NCBI RefSeq assembly: GCF_000814905.1
Contig: NZ_JXAG01000036.1
Location: 162-64,161, forward strand
Direction: 5' to 3'
Origin: Enterobacter sp. Bisph1
Lineage (GTDB): Bacteria; Pseudomonadota; Gammaproteobacteria; Enterobacterales; Enterobacteriaceae
DNA: 64,000 nt
A model generated the notes under the pieces. It made no database searches. It was not told where the DNA came from and worked only from the letters and a program-made list of their open reading frames with translations. A program made the translations under genes and the position numbers. Positions 31,359-43,702 of the stretch are shown here, piece by piece. Numbering within the stretch: the first letter of the stretch is position 1; each line of letters starts with the position of its first letter.

Positions 31359-33326
31359 ATGGGGCTGTTTACAATTGCCAGCCAGCATTTGCGCTTTGCT
31401 TTCAAGTTGGCCTTTGCGGTGGTGCTGGCGCTGTTTGTCGGCTTTCACTTTCAGCTTGAAACCCCGCGTTGGGCCGTGCTGACTGCGGCCATTGTCGCGG
31501 CGGGCCCGGCTTTCGCCGCCGGGGGCGAACCCTATTCCGGGGCGATTCGTTACCGCGGCATGCTGCGTATTGTCGGCACCTTTATCGGCTGTATCGCCGG
31601 GCTGACAATTATCATCATGCTGATCCGCACGCCGCTGCTAATGCTGATGGTGTGCTGTATCTGGGCCGGTTTTTGTACCTGGGTTTCGTCGCTGGTGCGC
31701 GTTGAGAACTCTTATGCCTGGGGGCTGGCGGGTTATACGGCATTAATTATCGCCGTTACCATCCAGGTCGATCCGGTGCTGGCCCCACAATATGCCGTTG
31801 AGCGCTGTAGTGAAATCGTGATGGGTATTCTCTGCGCTATTGTTGCCGATCTGCTCTTCTCCCCACGCTCCGTGAAACAGGAAATTGACCGCGAACTGGA
31901 TAGCCTGCTGCTTGCCCACTATCAACTGATGCAGCTGTGCATTAAGCATGGCGATAGCGAAGAGGTGGATAAAGCCTGGGCCGCGCTGGTGCGCCGTACC
32001 GCCGCGCTTGATGGTATGCGCAGCAACCTGAAAATTGAGTCGTCCCGCTGGGGACGTGCCAACCGCCGTCTTAAAGCTATTAATACCTTATCGCTGACGC
32101 TTATTACACAAGCGTGTGAAACCTATCTTATCCAGAACACGCGCCCGGAGTTGGTTACAGATACGTTTCGCGAGCTGTTCGAGGAGCCTGTCGAAACTGT
32201 GCAGGAGATGCATAAGCAGCTGAAAAGAATGCGGCGGGTGATTGCCTGGACCGGCGAGCGGGAAACGCCGGTCACTATTTATAGCTGGGTGGGTGCGGCA
32301 ACACGCTATCTGCTGTTAAAACGCGGCGTTATCGGCAACACGAAAATCAGCGCCGTCGAAGAAGACGTGTTGCAGGGCGAAGTGGAGGTCAGAGCGGAAT
32401 CGGCCGAGCGCCACCATGCTATGGTTAACTTCTGGCGAACCACGCTGTCATGCATGCTGGGCACGCTGTTCTGGCTGTGGACCGGCTGGACATCGGGTAG
32501 CGGCACGATGGTGATGATCGCGGTGGTCACCTCGCTGGCGATGCGTTTGCCCAACCCCAAAATGGTGGCGAAAGACTTTATCTACGGCATGCTGTGGGCG
32601 CTGCCGATTGGATCGTTTTATTACCTTGTGGTGCTGCCTTCTACGCAACAAAGCATGCTGCTGCTCTGTATTAGCCTTGCGGTGCTGGCTTTCTTCATCG
32701 GGATTGAGGTGCAAAAGCGCCGGCTGGGATCAATGGCAACGCTTGCGGGCACGATAAATGTTCTGGTGCTGGATAATCCGATGACCTTTAAATTCAGCCT
32801 GTTCCTCGACAGTGCGCTGGGACAACTGGTTGGGGTGATCCTCGCCATGGTCGTGCTATTGCTGATACGCGATAACACGCAGGCACAAACCGGGCGCATG
32901 CTGCTTAACCAGTTTGTCTCCGCCGCGGTTTCGGCGATGACCACTAATACGGCGCGGCGCAAAGAGAACCACTTGCCCGCCCTCTATCAACAGCTCTTTT
33001 TGTTGCTGAATAAATTTCCCGGAGATGTGGCGAAGTTCCGCCTCGCTCTGACGTTGATCATTGCTCACCAGCGACTGCGCGATGCGCCGGTGCCCGTCAA
33101 TGACGATCTTTCGGCGTTCCACCGCCAGCTACGGCGCACGGCTTCGCAAGTGATTGCTGCGGGTAGCGACACCAAACGTCGTCGGTATTTCACCCAGTTA
33201 CTGGAAGAACTGGATATCTATCAGCATAAACTGCATCACTGGAACGCGCCGCCGCAGGTGACGGAACCGGTTCACCGGTTAACGGGCATGCTGCATAAAT
33301 ACCAGCATGCGCTCACCAGCAGTTAA
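31359..33326 (+). CDS. aaeB: p-hydroxybenzoic acid efflux inner-membrane protein AaeB
   Basis: Transporter of the fusaric acid resistance (FUSC/ArAE) family that exports hydroxylated aromatic carboxylic acids. The 655 residues, the E. coli length, are organised as two blocks of about six membrane segments (start to about 160, and about 360-500), each followed by a cytoplasmic helical domain. It is the last gene of aaeXAB and is followed by a strong terminator. Confidence 0.97.
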   Translation: MGLFTIASQHLRFAFKLAFAVVLALFVGFHFQLETPRWAVLTAAIVAAGPAFAAGGEPYSGAIRYRGMLRIVGTFIGCIAGLTIIIMLIRTPLLMLMVCCIWAGFCTWVSSLVRVENSYAWGLAGYTALIIAVTIQVDPVLAPQYAVERCSEIVMGILCAIVADLLFSPRSVKQEIDRELDSLLLAHYQLMQLCIKHGDSEEVDKAWAALVRRTAALDGMRSNLKIESSRWGRANRRLKAINTLSLTLITQACETYLIQNTRPELVTDTFRELFEEPVETVQEMHKQLKRMRRVIAWTGERETPVTIYSWVGAATRYLLLKRGVIGNTKISAVEEDVLQGEVEVRAESAERHHAMVNFWRTTLSCMLGTLFWLWTGWTSGSGTMVMIAVVTSLAMRLPNPKMVAKDFIYGMLWALPIGSFYYLVVLPSTQQSMLLLCISLAVLAFFIGIEVQKRRLGSMATLAGTINVLVLDNPMTFKFSLFLDSALGQLVGVILAMVVLLLIRDNTQAQTGRMLLNQFVSAAVSAMTTNTARRKENHLPALYQQLFLLLNKFPGDVAKFRLALTLIIAHQRLRDAPVPVNDDLSAFHRQLRRTASQVIAAGSDTKRRRYFTQLLEELDIYQHKLHHWNAPPQVTEPVHRLTGMLHKYQHALTSS

Positions 33327-33329
33327 TGC

Positions 33330-33360
33330 AAAACCGACGCCCGAAGCGTCGGTTTTTTTA
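33330..33360 (+). terminator. terminator of aaeXAB
   Basis: AAAACCGACGC-CCGAA-GCGTCGGTTTTTTT directly after the aaeB stop. Confidence 0.92.
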
Positions 33361-33408
33361 TGGCTATACTTTGTAAAAGCTTTTAAAAACTGACGAGTGG
33401 GAGAAGTA

Positions 33409-34863
33409 ATGACAACGCAGGCACTGCAGGACAATACGCTATTCCAGACCGGCTATTTCGTTGACGGTGTCTGGAAAACACTGGATACCACTTTCGATGT
33501 GTTGAATCCGGCTACCGGTGAAACCATCGCCAAAGTCGCCAAAGCCGGCAAGCGCGAGACCGAAGAAGCGATTGCCGCCGCCACGCGCGCCTTTCCCGCG
33601 TGGCGGGCAACCACCGCTAAACAGCGCTCCGCTATTTTGTATCGCTGGTATGAACTGATTATTGAGAACAAAAGCTGGCTGGCAAGGCTGATGACCAGCG
33701 AACAGGGCAAGCCGGTAAAAGAGGCCGAAGGCGAAGTGGAGTACGCTGCCAGCTTTATTCAATGGTTCGCGGAGCAGGCGAAACGCGCTAACGGTGAAAT
33801 TATCCCACCGGTTAAACCCGGCTCGCGCATCCTGGCGACCCGTGAACCCGTGGGTGTGGTCGCGGCGATAACGCCATGGAACTTCCCGATGGCGATGCTG
33901 ACGCGCAAGCTCGGGCCCGCGCTGGCTGCTGGCTGTACCGGCGTGATTAAACCGGCGAATAACACGCCCCTGAGCGCTTTTGCGCTTCTGGCGCTGGCGA
34001 AAAAAGCCGGCGTGCCGGACGGTGTACTGAACGCGGTCGCCGGGAACACGTCAGAAATTAGCGATGCGATTATGGCCAGCCATGAGGTGCGTAAAATCTC
34101 CTTTACCGGTTCAACGGCGGTGGGGAAAACCCTGGTGCGCAACGCGGCGGAAACCATGAAGAAAGTATCGATGGAGCTGGGCGGCAACGCGCCTTATATC
34201 GTTTTTGATGATGCCGATATTGATGCCGCCGTGCAGGGCGCAGTGGCGAATAAATTCCGTAACGCCGGGCAAGTTTGCGTCAGCGTTAACCGCTTCTTTA
34301 TTCACGAATCTGTCTATGACACGTTTACACAAAAACTCGCCGACGCCGTCAGTGCGTTGAAAGTCGGCAACGGGCTTGAAGAGGGCGTAGTGGTCGGGCC
34401 GCTGATTGAGCCATCGGCAGTGGATAAAGTGCGCGAGCATGTGGATGATGCGGTGGCGAAAGGGGCAAAAGTGTTAGCCGGCGGCAAGGCGCACAGCCTG
34501 GGTGGTAATTTCTGGCAGCCCACGGTGCTGGGGAACTGCAGCGATGGTATGAAACTGGCTCAGGAGGAGACTTTCGGCCCGGTAGCCGCCTGTTTCCGTT
34601 TTACCAGCGAAGAGGAAGTGGTGAAACGGGCTAATGCGACGCCATTTGGTCTGGCGGCCTATTTCTACACCCAAAACTTACAGCGGGTTTTCCGCGTTTC
34701 GCAGGCGCTGGAAAGCGGCATGATCGGGATTAACGAATGTGCGGTATCCACGGAACTGGGGCCGTTCGGCGGGGTGAAGGAGTCGGGGCTTGGGCGGGAA
34801 GGTTCTGTGCTGGGTCTGGAAGAGTTTCTGCAAGTAAAAACTCTGCACCTTGGGGGATTGTAA
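33409..34863 (+). CDS. NAD(P)-dependent succinate-semialdehyde-type dehydrogenase
   Basis: Aldehyde dehydrogenase closest by eye to GabD/Sad, which oxidise succinate semialdehyde to succinate. The ATG at 33409 follows GGGAG well, and the upstream ATG at 33397 overlaps that site. The 484 residues include ITPWNFP (154-160), the coenzyme loop FTGSTAVGK (232-240), the general base Glu256 in MELGGNAP and catalytic Cys290 in [11 protein letters not shown]. coli GabD has a second cysteine two residues later; here it is Ser. It has its own spacing from aaeB after a terminator and no gab neighbours. K-12 has no gene here. Substrate is inferred. Confidence 0.85.
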   Translation: MTTQALQDNTLFQTGYFVDGVWKTLDTTFDVLNPATGETIAKVAKAGKRETEEAIAAATRAFPAWRATTAKQRSAILYRWYELIIENKSWLARLMTSEQGKPVKEAEGEVEYAASFIQWFAEQAKRANGEIIPPVKPGSRILATREPVGVVAAITPWNFPMAMLTRKLGPALAAGCTGVIKPANNTPLSAFALLALAKKAGVPDGVLNAVAGNTSEISDAIMASHEVRKISFTGSTAVGKTLVRNAAETMKKVSMELGGNAPYIVFDDADIDAAVQGAVANKFRNAGQVCVSVNRFFIHESVYDTFTQKLADAVSALKVGNGLEEGVVVGPLIEPSAVDKVREHVDDAVAKGAKVLAGGKAHSLGGNFWQPTVLGNCSDGMKLAQEETFGPVAACFRFTSEEEVVKRANATPFGLAAYFYTQNLQRVFRVSQALESGMIGINECAVSTELGPFGGVKESGLGREGSVLGLEEFLQVKTLHLGGL

Positions 34864-34903
34864 TCAGGCGGGCGGCGTTTGCCGCTCCGTTGGACTAATG
34901 GAC

Positions 34904-35173
34904 ATGAATATCTATACCTTCGATTTTAAAAATATTGACGACCAAAATGCTTTTTACAGCGAGTTTTGCCACCGGTTCGCGCTGCAGCGCGAGAAAATTC
35001 ACGATCTGGATTCCCTTTGGGACACGGTGATGGCTGGGGCGTTGCCCCTGCCGCTGGAGATTGAATTTATTCATCTGCCAGAGAAAAAACGTCGGCTCTT
35101 TGGCGCGCTTATTTTACTGTTTGATGAGGCGGAAGAGGAGCTGGAAGGGGAACTGCGTTTTAACGTCCGCTGA
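34904..35173 (+). CDS. yhcO: barstar-family protein YhcO
   Basis: An 89-residue acidic cytoplasmic protein of the barstar fold ([22 protein letters not shown], ending [17 protein letters not shown]). It resembles barnase inhibitors, but no cognate ribonuclease gene is adjacent. I pick the ATG at 34904 (MNIYTF) over that at 34898 because GGA lies at a proper distance and E. coli YhcO begins there. Its function is unknown. It converges on the two DUF1471 genes. Confidence 0.88.
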   Translation: MNIYTFDFKNIDDQNAFYSEFCHRFALQREKIHDLDSLWDTVMAGALPLPLEIEFIHLPEKKRRLFGALILLFDEAEEELEGELRFNVR

Positions 35174-35181
35174 ATGAAGGT

Positions 35182-35228
35182 AAAAAAAAGCCCCTGATGG
35201 CCAGGGGCAAGTCGTCGGACAAGACGAC
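35182..35228 (-). terminator. terminator between yhcO and the DUF1471 genes
   Basis: GCCCCTG-GCCAT-CAGGGGC followed by eight T on the minus strand (35182-35210). It is preceded by a second small dyad, GTCGTC-N6-GACGAC, at 35211-35228. It ends the minus-strand gene and may also serve yhcO. Confidence 0.85.
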
Positions 35229-35234
35229 GAGGGT

Positions 35235-35498
35235 TTATTTATACATTTCAGCGGTAATGTGGGTGCTATCACCCGTACGCGCTTCGATAATACGGTAGCT
35301 GCTGGCACCTGCCCGATCGGCTTTATCAGAGATCTCCTGACGGATGTCCATAGGTACACCCGCTTTTTGAGAAACGGTAATATTACCCATAGATTGCAGG
35401 TTACTGGCCTGATCGTTCGTTACAAGCGTTGCAGCACCGGCAGCAAAAGAAACCAGCGATGCAAAGCCAAGGGATGCGATGATGAGATTACGTTTCAT
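35235..35498 (-). CDS. DUF1471 (YdgH/BhsA/McbA-like) periplasmic protein, YhcN paralogue
   Basis: An 87-residue exported protein: Sec signal MKRNLIIASLGFASLVSFAAGA, then a DUF1471 domain with the family ending SYRIIEARTGDSTHITAEMYK. Family members respond to acid, peroxide, copper or biofilm conditions. It is a tandem neighbour of yhcN with about half the residues shared, 100 bases downstream on the same strand, so it looks like a local duplication. K-12 carries one copy at this site. Confidence 0.9.
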   Translation of the reverse strand: MKRNLIIASLGFASLVSFAAGAATLVTNDQASNLQSMGNITVSQKAGVPMDIRQEISDKADRAGASSYRIIEARTGDSTHITAEMYK

Positions 35499-35598
35499 TG
35501 TTTGTCTCCTTTAAGAGCGGCTCAACGGCGAGATGGAGTGAAGGGCTATTTTTATGCCTGAGCCGTTGAGTAACGATTCATAGGGTTTTCGGTAAAAC

Positions 35599-35862
35599 TT
35601 ATTTGTACAGTTCAGCCGTTGCGTGCCACTGGTCGCCGCTGCGCGCTTCGATAATGCGATAGGCTGATGCGCCTTTTTCTTCCGCTTTTTTGCTCAGCTG
35701 TGCGTTCATGTCCATCGGAGAAGCGTTAACGCGACCAATGGAGACGGTACCCAGCGACTCGCGGGATTGTGCCTGGTCGGCGTTAATAGAATCTGCAGCG
35801 AAAGCGCCAAATGACAGTGCTGAAAGAACGCTCAGTGTTGCGACAGTTGATTTAATATTCAT
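35599..35862 (-). CDS. yhcN: stress-related periplasmic protein YhcN (DUF1471)
   Basis: An 87-residue protein matching E. coli YhcN, including the signal peptide MNIKSTVATLSVLSALSFGAFA and the mature segment ADSINADQAQSRESLGTVSI. It ends in ARSGDQWHATAELYK. E. coli YhcN is linked to cytoplasmic acid and peroxide stress. A CRP-like dyad lies 52-67 bases upstream. Confidence 0.94.
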   Translation of the reverse strand: MNIKSTVATLSVLSALSFGAFAADSINADQAQSRESLGTVSIGRVNASPMDMNAQLSKKAEEKGASAYRIIEARSGDQWHATAELYK

Positions 35863-35913
35863 TTCTCTTACCTCGTCGTATTCTTTTCTTTAATTTTTCG
35901 CAGGATCGTTTTT

Positions 35914-35929
35914 AGTGATCTGCATCACA
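35914..35929. promoter_or_regulatory. CRP-like dyad upstream of yhcN
   Basis: AGTGA-TCTGCA-TCACA matches the CRP consensus except for its first base. A possible minus-strand -10 (TATACT, 35941-35936) lies just upstream, which would place the dyad over the start site, a repressing position. Confidence 0.45.
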
Positions 35930-36207
35930 AAATCAAGTATACACTAATCACCCAAAAAATTAATACCAGGCTAATTATAACCATATATAAAGCAAATAAG
36001 TGGAGCAGGCTTTTATTCCAAAAAGGCATAAAAGGAGGAGTGTTGCGGCAGAATTAAGTACGCATAGGTAAGCAATTCAGTAGGTTATGATGATTTGATT
36101 TTTTGTGCGGTAGTATGCCCTGCGAAAGGTTTAACAAACCATGGATCGCACTAACTGCTAACTTTTCGGCAGGGGAAAAATCGACGTTTTGGGTAAATAA
36201 CCGAACA

Positions 36208-36232
36208 TCCCCCCGCGACCGAAGCCGGGGGG
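36208..36232 (-). terminator. probable argR terminator hairpin
   Basis: CCCCCCGG-N7-CGGGGGG-type stem 11 bases after the argR stop on the minus strand. No continuous T-run follows, so efficiency is uncertain. Confidence 0.55.
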
Positions 36233-36242
36233 AAGGGGCGGA

Positions 36243-36716
<474 letters not shown>

Positions 36717-36739
36717 TCACCCGTAATATGGCCGTGAAA

Positions 36740-36777
36740 ACAACATTATTATGCATATTGATGAATTTTTATGCAAA
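36740..36777 (-). promoter_or_regulatory. tandem ARG boxes (ArgR autoregulation)
   Basis: TGAATTTTTATGCA (36762-36775) matches the ARG box core TGAATWWWWATTCA except at one or two bases. A weaker core AACATTATTATGCA lies at 36742-36755, giving two 18-bp boxes about 2 bp apart. They begin 29 bases upstream of the argR ATG. Confidence 0.65.
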
Positions 36778-38059
<1,282 letters not shown>

Positions 38060-38083
38060 GCCTGATTAGCCTGCTGCGCAGGA

Positions 38084-38120
38084 AAAAAAACCGGAGCCTG
38101 CTATTGCTCCGGTTTTTTTA
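38084..38120. terminator. bidirectional terminator between mdh and degS
   Basis: AAAAAAACCGGAGC-CTGCTATT-GCTCCGGTTTTTTT. A-run and T-run on opposite sides let it serve both convergent genes. Confidence 0.92.
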
Positions 38121-38126
38121 TGCCGG

Positions 38127-39194
38127 TCAGTTGGTGGCCGGATATTCCTGAATGGTGACCTTGAAGGTGAGTTTCTTATCGTCACGCATCACTTCGACCG
38201 GGATGTCGGAGCCGGGGCGAATTTCCGCGACCTGATCCATGGTCTCAAGAGCAGAAACGGCAGGTTTACCGTTCACCGAGGTGATCACATCATTGACCTG
38301 CATGCCCGCGCGCGCTGCCGGGCCGCCAGGCGAAACTTCGTTGACGACAATCCCCTGAATCGGATCGATACCGCCGCCCTGCGTATGCAACGGGGCTATC
38401 TCCCGGCCGCCAATACCGATATAACCACGGATGACGCGACCGTCACGGATAAGCTTATCCATAATTTTGGTGGCCAGCTGGAAGGGGATGGCGAAGCCAA
38501 TCCCTTCCGGCGTTTCGCCGTCGTTACTTTTATCAAACGAAAGGGTATTAATCCCCATCAGTTCACCCAGCGAATTTACCAGCGCGCCGCCGGAGTTACC
38601 GTGGTTAATGGAGGCATCAGTCTGGAGAAAGTTTTGTCGCCCGCTGGGGTTCAGGCCAATACGGCCGGTGGCGCTAATAATACCCTGGGTGGTCGTTTGG
38701 CCCAGGTTGTACGGGTTACCGATCGCCAGCACCACATCGCCGATATGCGGCGTGCGTTTGGTGTTGATCGGGATCACCGGAAGACCGCCGTTGGCGTTGA
38801 TCTTCAGTACCGCCAGATCCGTCAGCGTATCCGAGCCAACCAGTAACGCTTCAAACACCCGGCCATCCTGCAGCGCAACGATGATTTGGTCGGCATCGTT
38901 GATCACATGCTTGTTGGTGATGATATAGCCACGTTGATCCATGATAACGCCGGATCCGAGGGTGCGAATTTCGAGGCGATCGTGCGTGGAGCTATTCAGG
39001 CTACGGTTATAGACGTTCACTACCGCAGGCGCAGCGCGACGAACCGCCGGATTGTAACTGGCTGGCGTTTCATCGGCGCTGTCAATATGCGGCGTCGCGA
39101 GCGGAATATTTTTACGCAGCGAAGGCATGGCGGCGATGATCAATCCACCAACAACCAAACCGATTGCTACGGAACGTAAAAGCTTCACATACAT
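38127..39194 (-). CDS. degS: site-1 protease DegS
   Basis: Membrane-anchored serine protease that senses misfolded porin tails and cuts RseA to start the sigma-E response. The 355 residues, the E. coli length, have an N-terminal anchor (about 5-23), a trypsin-like domain with His96 (NKHVIN), Asp in LTDLAVLKI and Ser in NHGNSGGAL, and one PDZ domain. It lies downstream of degQ on the same strand, 88 bases away. Confidence 0.98.
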   Translation of the reverse strand: MYVKLLRSVAIGLVVGGLIIAAMPSLRKNIPLATPHIDSADETPASYNPAVRRAAPAVVNVYNRSLNSSTHDRLEIRTLGSGVIMDQRGYIITNKHVINDADQIIVALQDGRVFEALLVGSDTLTDLAVLKINANGGLPVIPINTKRTPHIGDVVLAIGNPYNLGQTTTQGIISATGRIGLNPSGRQNFLQTDASINHGNSGGALVNSLGELMGINTLSFDKSNDGETPEGIGFAIPFQLATKIMDKLIRDGRVIRGYIGIGGREIAPLHTQGGGIDPIQGIVVNEVSPGGPAARAGMQVNDVITSVNGKPAVSALETMDQVAEIRPGSDIPVEVMRDDKKLTFKVTIQEYPATN

Positions 39195-39241
39195 GATGGG
39201 ATAGTCATTAAAAGAAGTGCGCCAAGCATAACATGAGTTTT

Positions 39242-39270
39242 CCGGACATCACACGTAAGGTGATGCCCGG
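39242..39270 (-). repeat. inverted repeat between degQ and degS
   Basis: CCGGACATCAC and GTGATGCCCGG arms (11 bp, one wobble) around a 7-base loop, 13 bases after the degQ stop. There is no T-tract. It could stabilise the degQ message or attenuate transcription into degS. Confidence 0.55.
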
Positions 39271-39282
39271 CGTGAGAAGGGC

Positions 39283-40662
39283 CTAGCGCAGCAGGAGGTA
39301 GATGCTGTCGTTGCCACGCATGATATGCAGTGCCATGACGGCAGGCTTCGCTTCCAGCACTTTGCGCATTTCCGCAATCGACTGTACGCGATCCCGATTG
39401 ACGCCAATGATCACATCATCTTTATGCAGACCGGCCTGCGCTGCGGCGCTACCTTTCTCTACATTACCCACGATAATGCCTTTGGTGCCGTCTTTAAGCT
39501 GGCCGTCGCTGAACTCTGCGCCCTGCAGTGAAGGCGAGATCAGCTCGGCGCTGGCGGACGATGAGGTGCTTTTATCAAGGGTCACGTCGACATCCAACGG
39601 TTTACCGTCGCGCAGCAGACCCAGCTTAACTTTCGAGCCTGGTTCCGTGGTGGCGATACGCGAACGCAGTTCGGCGAAGCTGCTCAGCGGCTTGCCGTTC
39701 AGGCTAACAATCACATCGCCTGATTTAATCCCCGCTTTCGCCGAGCCAGAGTTCGGCAGCACTTCGCTGACAAACGCGCCGCGCTGCACGTTCAGATTAA
39801 AAGCTTTGGCGATATCCGCGCTCATTTCCATGCCTTTAATACCCAGCAGGCCGCGTTTGATTTCGCCAAACTGAATCAGCTGACGGGAAAGGGTTTGCGC
39901 CATATTGCTTGGGATAGCAAAGCCGATACCGACGCTGCCGCCGGCGGGGGCGAGAATGGCGGTGTTAATACCAATCAACTCGCCGTTGAGATTGAGCAGC
40001 GCGCCGCCGGAGTTTCCGCGATTGATAGAGGCATCGGTCTGGATAAAGTTCTCCAGCCCTTCAAGATTCAGGCCGCTGCGGCCCAACGCCGAGACAATCC
40101 CCGATGTGGCGGTTTGGCCAAGGCCGAAGGGATTGCCTACCGCCACAACGAAATCGCCAACGCGCAGCTGATCGGAATCGGCGACGGCAATCTGCGTCAG
40201 GTTGCTGGCGTTTTGTAACTGCAGCAGGGCAATGTCGCTCTGATCGTCACCACCAATTAATTTGGCATCAAATTCACGCCCGTCATTTAACTGCACGCTG
40301 ATTTTCTGCGCCTGGTTAATAACGTGGTTATTGGTCAGCACGTAGCCTTTGGCGGCGTCGATAATCACCCCGGAACCGAGGCCTTCAAACGGCTGTGGCT
40401 GCTGTGCCTGTGGCTGATCCGGTGCCTCTTCGCCGAAGAATTTTTTCAGCTCTTCGGGGACTTTTTGACCCTGCACCGCCGTACCTTCTACCTGCACGCT
40501 AACCACTGCCGGCAACACCTTTTCCAGCACCGGCGCAAGGCTGGGCAGCGCGCCCTGGCCGGGAACCTGTGACGGCATTGCCGCAACGCTTTGAAAGGGG
40601 GCCGAGAGAGTTAACCCGACACTTAACGCCAATGCACTCAACAGCTGGGTTTGCTTCTTCAT
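39283..40662 (-). CDS. degQ: periplasmic serine endoprotease DegQ
   Basis: DegP-like protease/chaperone of the periplasm. I start at MKKQTQLLSALALS (40662), preceded by AGGA. The reading frame open to 40713 would put 17 non-signal residues ahead of the signal peptide. The 459-residue protein has a signal peptide cleaved near residue 27, a protease domain with NNHVIN, DIALLQL and NRGNSGGALL, and two PDZ domains (about 265-350 and 380-455). degS follows. Confidence 0.98.
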   Translation of the reverse strand: MKKQTQLLSALALSVGLTLSAPFQSVAAMPSQVPGQGALPSLAPVLEKVLPAVVSVQVEGTAVQGQKVPEELKKFFGEEAPDQPQAQQPQPFEGLGSGVIIDAAKGYVLTNNHVINQAQKISVQLNDGREFDAKLIGGDDQSDIALLQLQNASNLTQIAVADSDQLRVGDFVVAVGNPFGLGQTATSGIVSALGRSGLNLEGLENFIQTDASINRGNSGGALLNLNGELIGINTAILAPAGGSVGIGFAIPSNMAQTLSRQLIQFGEIKRGLLGIKGMEMSADIAKAFNLNVQRGAFVSEVLPNSGSAKAGIKSGDVIVSLNGKPLSSFAELRSRIATTEPGSKVKLGLLRDGKPLDVDVTLDKSTSSSASAELISPSLQGAEFSDGQLKDGTKGIIVGNVEKGSAAAQAGLHKDDVIIGVNRDRVQSIAEMRKVLEAKPAVMALHIMRGNDSIYLLLR

Positions 40663-40832
40663 TGATCCTGGCTCTCGTAACCTGAAGTGGAAGGAATGAC
40701 GCCACAAAGACAATTTGATGTTATTGAAATTTCAACCGGGTAACAATGAGGCGGTGACTAAATAATCGCTGTGATGCTAAAGAAGGGACGGGCGCCACGA
40801 GCACGCCCGCAAAAAATATGAGATACGGTCGA

Positions 40833-41231
40833 TTATTTGCGGCCGGCAGCGCCGCGCAGCAGACCGGAAGCGCCTTCTGAATAGTCGCGCGGGATCTGCA
40901 CCGGCGCCTGATCGTTACCGGCTTCAGACTCGGCCAGACGGTTGCGGAACGGGTTCTCTTCCGCCGACATTTCCGGCAGCAAGCTGCTCGAACTCTTCGC
41001 CATATGCTGATACAGCTGGCGGTAATCGTGAGCCATGTTATCCAGCAGCTCAGCGCTCTGGGCAAAGTGGCTTACCAACTCTTCGCGGTACTCTTCAAGC
41101 TCCGCTTTATTCTTCTCAAGTTCGTACTGCAAGGCCTGTTGTTGGCGCAATTTACGGTTTCCGAAACGCATACCCACGGCACCAATGATAATGCCGACAA
41201 CCAAACCAATTAGCGCGTATTCCCAGGTCAT
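40833..41231 (-). CDS. zapG: cell division-associated protein ZapG (YhcB)
   Basis: Inner-membrane protein joining envelope growth and division, and reported to interact with elongasome and divisome proteins. The 132 residues start MTWEYALIGLVVGIIIGAVG, a single N-terminal membrane helix. A long coiled coil (KLRQQQALQYELEKNKAELE) and a disordered tail follow. The start at 41231 has GGGAG at good distance, and the upstream ATG at 41237 falls closer. It diverges from zapE. Confidence 0.96.
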   Translation of the reverse strand: MTWEYALIGLVVGIIIGAVGMRFGNRKLRQQQALQYELEKNKAELEEYREELVSHFAQSAELLDNMAHDYRQLYQHMAKSSSSLLPEMSAEENPFRNRLAESEAGNDQAPVQIPRDYSEGASGLLRGAAGRK

Positions 41232-41421
41232 GAACATCTCCCGTTGTTATTAATTTCCGTAGGGTGTTGGGCTACAAGCTCCTGCCTGCGCCTGATTGTG
41301 CCACTATAACCGCTAATTGTGCAGAAGTGGAATCCTGACGCAGCATCGCGTAGTGTAGAACGGCCTTTTTTTCGTCAACCCTGTGGGGGCGGATCGATTT
41401 TCAAGGAATAACAATCACACC

Positions 41422-42546
41422 ATGCAGAGCCTTTCCCCAACATCGCGATATTTAAATGCCCTGAACGAGGGTAGCCATCAACCGGATGATGTGCAAAAAG
41501 AAGCTGTCTCACGCTTAGACACTATTTACCAGCAGCTGATCGCCCACCGCGAACCCGCCGCGCCGCAAAGCGGCTTGCTAGCAACTTTTAGCAAACTGCT
41601 CGGTAAACGCGAGCCCAAAGAGGTCGCACCCGTGCGTGGCCTTTATATGTGGGGCGGCGTGGGCCGGGGTAAAACCTGGCTAATGGATATGTTTTATCAA
41701 AGCCTGCCCGGCGAGCGTAAACAGCGTCTGCATTTTCACCGCTTTATGCTGCGGGTGCACGAAGAGTTGACCCAATTGCAAGGGCACAGCGATCCGCTGG
41801 AGATTGTAGCGGACCGGTTTAAAGCCGAAACCGACGTGCTCTGTTTTGACGAGTTCTTTGTGGCGGATATTACCGACGCCATGCTGCTTGGTGGGCTGAT
41901 GAAAGCGCTGTTTGCCCGCGGCATTACGCTGGTGGCAACGTCGAATATTCCCCCTGATGAACTCTATCGCAACGGGTTACAACGGGCGCGCTTCTTACCG
42001 GCTATCGATGCCATTAAGCAGTTCTGTGACATCATGAATGTTGATGCCGGTGTCGATTATCGCCTGCGTACGCTCACCCAGGCGCACCTGTGGTTAACGC
42101 CGTTAGATACTGAAACGACATCAAAGATGGATAAGCTGTGGCTGGCGCTGGCGGGTGCGGCACGAAAGAACGCACCGGCGCTGGAAGTTAACCACCGCCC
42201 GCTGCCAACGCTGGGAGTGGAAAACCAGACGCTGGCGGTATCGTTCGCCACGCTGTGTGTGGATGCGCGCAGCCAGCATGATTACATTGCGCTCTCGCGG
42301 CTTTTCCATACGGTGATGTTGTTTGATGTTCCGGTGATGACGCCACTGATGGAGAGCGAAGCCCGGCGCTTTATCGCGCTGGTGGACGAGTTCTACGAGC
42401 GCCACGTTAAGCTGGTGATCAGCGCCGCTGCGCCGCTGCATGATATCTATAAAGGTGAGCGGCTGAAGTTTGAATTCCAGCGCTGCTTGTCGCGCCTGCA
42501 GGAGATGCAGAGCGAAGAGTATTTGAAGCGCGCACATATGCCTTAA
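41422..42546 (+). CDS. zapE: cell division ATPase ZapE
   Basis: AAA-type ATPase that associates with the Z-ring under low oxygen or high temperature, and has been linked to respiratory quinone pathways. The start MQSLSPTSRYLNALNEG at 41422 matches E. coli. The frame to 41383 adds 13 residues with no counterpart. The 374 residues include Walker A GGVGRGKTW and Walker B TDVLCFDEFF. Confidence 0.96.
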   Translation: MQSLSPTSRYLNALNEGSHQPDDVQKEAVSRLDTIYQQLIAHREPAAPQSGLLATFSKLLGKREPKEVAPVRGLYMWGGVGRGKTWLMDMFYQSLPGERKQRLHFHRFMLRVHEELTQLQGHSDPLEIVADRFKAETDVLCFDEFFVADITDAMLLGGLMKALFARGITLVATSNIPPDELYRNGLQRARFLPAIDAIKQFCDIMNVDAGVDYRLRTLTQAHLWLTPLDTETTSKMDKLWLALAGAARKNAPALEVNHRPLPTLGVENQTLAVSFATLCVDARSQHDYIALSRLFHTVMLFDVPVMTPLMESEARRFIALVDEFYERHVKLVISAAAPLHDIYKGERLKFEFQRCLSRLQEMQSEEYLKRAHMP

Positions 42547-42638
42547 CCCGCCGCTCTGCTCTTTGTGCAGCATGCATGCCCCGCGACAAAACCTGCCTCA
42601 AATCACGAAAAGGGGTCGATCTTTGACCCCGACTTCTC

Positions 42639-43236
<598 letters not shown>

Positions 43237-43248
43237 TCGGGATTATAG

Positions 43249-43644
<396 letters not shown>

Positions 43645-43675
43645 TTGCTTTCTGCTTCGGCAGAACAATTGGCGA

Positions 43676-43702
43676 AAAACCCGGTGCGAGCCGGGTTTTT
43701 TT
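43676..43702 (+). terminator. terminator of rplM-rpsI
   Basis: AAACCCGG-TGCGAG-CCGGGTTTTTTT, 32 bases after the rpsI stop. Confidence 0.92.

Larger units (their letters stand above)
35863..36242. other. yhcN-argR intergenic region
   Basis: About 380 bases without a supported gene. It holds the yhcN promoter area (35863-35965) and, next to argR, a GC-rich dyad at 36208-36232. The middle, 35970-36200, is AT-rich and shows nothing I can name. Confidence 0.55.
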
